Shown in pieces: positions 62,360 to 64,000 of a stretch of 64,000 nt of DNA. The notes beneath the pieces were generated by a model. That model saw nothing but the letters and a program-made list of their open reading frames with translations, ran no database searches and was not told where the DNA came from. Position 1 is the first letter of the stretch; each line of letters opens with the position of its first letter. The stretch spans positions 2,852,001 to 2,916,000 of the forward strand of contig CBDDJJ010000001.1 of NCBI GenBank assembly GCA_965229625.1, written 5' to 3'. Source of the DNA: JANQIO01 sp965229625. Lineage in GTDB: Bacteria > Pseudomonadota > Gammaproteobacteria > Pseudomonadales > Halieaceae. The position numbers were made by a program, and so were the translations under genes.

Positions 62360-64000
62360 TTACAGGGTTTCGTAAAATTGTCGCACGCCGGGGTCGTCCG
62401 GCATCAGTTCCAACAATTTGCCGGCGTAGCGCCTGGCATCCTCATCCCTCCCCGCGGCTTTGGAGTAGGTCGCCAGTGCCAGCAACAGGTCGGGATTGGC
62501 AGGTGCCTCCCGCAACAGCGACCGGAGCTGGGCCAGGGCCGCCTCGGGCTGGCCGCTGTCATGCAGGGCGACACCGTAAACGTAGCGGAATCGAATGCCC
62601 GCGGTCTCCAGCTCCGCTGCCCTGGCCAGGTACTCCAGGGCCTGCTGCGGTTGCCCGGCGCGGGTCTCCAGCAACCCCAGGGCGTGCCAGGCGGCCGGCT
62701 CCTCCGGTGCAACTTTGGTGGCCTCCAGCAGGCTCTGGCGACCGGCGTCATCGCGACCACCCATTCGATACAGGTCGGCGAGGTTCATGTAAGCCGCTAT
62801 CAGCTGCGGGTTCATGTCTATCGCATTGCGGTAAGCCAGCTCCGCGGGCTCCATCAGGCCACGGGAGACGAAGAACAGGCCCATCTCCAGCTGGCCCTCC
62901 GGCGTATCCGCCTGCCGGCCCATGACGTCGAGATACTCGTTGAACAGCGCTTGCAGGCGTCGTGCATCTTCGGTGGGTAACTGGTCCAGGGGCACCTCGG
63001 CCAACAGTCGCGCCACTTCGAGGCGCACGGTCGTGACGTCGTCCTCGACCAGCGGCGCCAGCACCCCATAGCGATGCTGCAGCGGTAGCATTCGCAGAGT
63101 GCTGGCGGCGGACCAGCGCAGCATGGGATCTTCACTGTCTAACAACCGCACCGCGGTTTCCAACGCCTCGCGGTTACTGAAGCCGGCCAGTTCATTGACT
63201 GCGGTAGCACGCAGGATAGGCGCAGCTTTCGGGTCCTGGGCCAGGGTCACCAAACCGGGTACTGCCCGGCCGTCACCGCGACGCGCCAGCGACAGGCTGC
63301 GGGCCGGATGGCTGCTGCTGTCGCTGAAATTCACTCCCCAGTCACGCAGGCGGCTCATGGCCCATTGGGCATCGCGGTCCACATGGCACTGGTTGCAGGC
63401 GTTGGGAGTGCCGAGAGCAACGCTGAGGTCGGGCCGGGGGATTCTCATGCTGTGGTCGCGGCGGCCGTCGATCACCATGTAGTACTGCTCTGGCATGTGG
63501 CAATTGGCGCAGGCCGCCCCTGGGCTGTCCACCGGGTGCCGGTGATGTTCCGGCGTATCGAAGCTGGCGGGTTTATGGCACTGGGCGCAGACGCCGTTGC
63601 CAGGCGCGCGCAACCGGTTGCTGTGAGGTTCGTGGCAGTTTGCGCACACCACCCCTGCCTGGTGCATCTTGCTCTGCACAAAGGAGCCGTACACGTAGAC
63701 CTCATCGAGAATCTGGCCGTCGGCATGGTAGAGCGGTTCCAGCAGCAGCGCCGGGCGGTGGGTGTCGAGCAGTGGCCGGCCGTGCTGGTAGTCGCCAAGG
63801 GTGCCCCGGCGGGCGTGGCAGCGACCACAGCTCTCAACCTGCTGCGAGACCTCAAGCGGCTGGCGACGGGCGGCGATGTCACTGTCCTTCGGCCAGGCCC
63901 AGATGCCGCGCTCAGCAAGGGCTATGGGAAAGCCGGCGTCGGGCGCGTTGGCCAGGTTGCCGGCGGTGGCGAGCTTGACGTGAGTGGCGCCCGGCCCATG
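62360..64000 (-). CDS. Multihaem cytochrome c with HEAT and TPR repeats, 5' end cut off
   Basis: The frame stays open to the edge of the window, so 546 C-terminal residues are seen and the start is missing. Five haem-binding sites are visible in order: CGRCH, CANCH, CAQCH, CANCH and CNQCH, within the first 240 residues. HEAT-like repeats follow (LRATAVNELAGFSNREAL, LRWSAASTLRMLP). At least four TPR-like units come last (ELAYRNAIDMNPQLIAAY, AWHALGLLETRAGQPQQAL). It is presumably exported for haem attachment. Such proteins are annotated as tetratricopeptide multihaem cytochromes; the redox partner is unknown. Confidence 0.88.
   Translation of the reverse strand, partial: HGPGATHVKLATAGNLANAPDAGFPIALAERGIWAWPKDSDIAARRQPLEVSQQVESCGRCHARRGTLGDYQHGRPLLDTHRPALLLEPLYHADGQILDEVYVYGSFVQSKMHQAGVVCANCHEPHSNRLRAPGNGVCAQCHKPASFDTPEHHRHPVDSPGAACANCHMPEQYYMVIDGRRDHSMRIPRPDLSVALGTPNACNQCHVDRDAQWAMSRLRDWGVNFSDSSSHPARSLSLARRGDGRAVPGLVTLAQDPKAAPILRATAVNELAGFSNREALETAVRLLDSEDPMLRWSAASTLRMLPLQHRYGVLAPLVEDDVTTVRLEVARLLAEVPLDQLPTEDARRLQALFNEYLDVMGRQADTPEGQLEMGLFFVSRGLMEPAELAYRNAIDMNPQLIAAYMNLADLYRMGGRDDAGRQSLLEATKVAPEEPAAWHALGLLETRAGQPQQALEYLARAAELETAGIRFRYVYGVALHDSGQPEAALAQLRSLLREAPANPDLLLALATYSKAAGRDEDARRYAGKLLELMPDDPGVRQFYETL

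Overview
The window is about 64 kb of GC-rich chromosome (my impression is low-60s percent GC) packed with ordinary bacterial genes. There are no rRNA or tRNA genes, no CRISPR array, no prophage and no transposase. Gene content and order point to an aerobic, probably marine gammaproteobacterium. The closest fit is the Halieaceae/OM60-NOR5 side of the Cellvibrionales, with strong synteny to Pseudomonas. Family-level assignment is an inference from gene order; class-level assignment is secure.

Layout. (1) 1-8.1 kb: tail of a DjlA-like co-chaperone, then a minus-strand block read def-fmt-rsmB-trkA-trkH-SIMPL, divergent from a LysM protein. (2) 8.2-12.0 kb: dprA-tsaC-hemF-aroE-yheV on the plus strand, the same neighbourhood as near oriC in Pseudomonas. 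(3) 12.0-14.0 kb: an unrecognised 213-aa protein and a MATE transporter. (4) 14.3-23.0 kb: a complete aa3-type cytochrome c oxidase locus: coxB with a fused haem-c domain, coxA, ctaG, coxC, DUF2909, SURF1, a thioredoxin-like membrane protein, ctaA, cyoE and SCO. (5) 23.0-28.7 kb: polA, a noncoding spacer, engB (convergent), a cytochrome c5-like protein, cytochrome c4 and dsbA. (6) 28.7-35.8 kb: FMN reductase, cysteine synthase, a Bcr/CflA exporter, a 0.5-kb spacer with two large hairpin elements, an SDR, and a deacetylase/Na-alanine symporter/Lrp operon. (7) 35.8-39.1 kb: a serine racemase-like enzyme, a VOC protein, MAPEG, a DUF6279 lipoprotein and RDD. (8) 39.4-48.0 kb: argA, argE and pit on minus; an orphan GspE-type ATPase and glnE on plus. 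(9) 48.0-55.5 kb: four dTDP-L-rhamnose genes in two convergent pairs, then a glycosyltransferase, methyltransferase, alpha/alpha-toroid protein and a second methyltransferase. (10) 55.5-64 kb: tolC divergent from yqiB-cpdA-parE, a DUF4156 lipoprotein, a membrane diguanylate cyclase, and the 3' part of a multihaem cytochrome with HEAT and TPR repeats.

The most interesting material is noncoding. The polA-engB spacer holds a strongly structured candidate small RNA of about 105 nt. Its promoter looks like a sigma-E/AlgU site and it ends in a clear terminator, exactly where Spot 42 lies in Escherichia and ErsA in Pseudomonas. It is followed by four copies of a 56-bp hairpin repeat at exact spacing. 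The spacer at 31.6-32.1 kb carries two inverted copies of an element with a conserved core. Its flanking arms are unrelated in sequence between copies but self-complementary within each copy, and one inner stem shows three compensated base pairs. Several genes also have their 3' ends tandemly duplicated into the downstream spacer.

Among proteins, the least explained group is the glycosyltransferase/methyltransferase/toroid/methyltransferase set beside the rhamnose genes. All functions were assigned by reading motifs and gene order; no database search was run.
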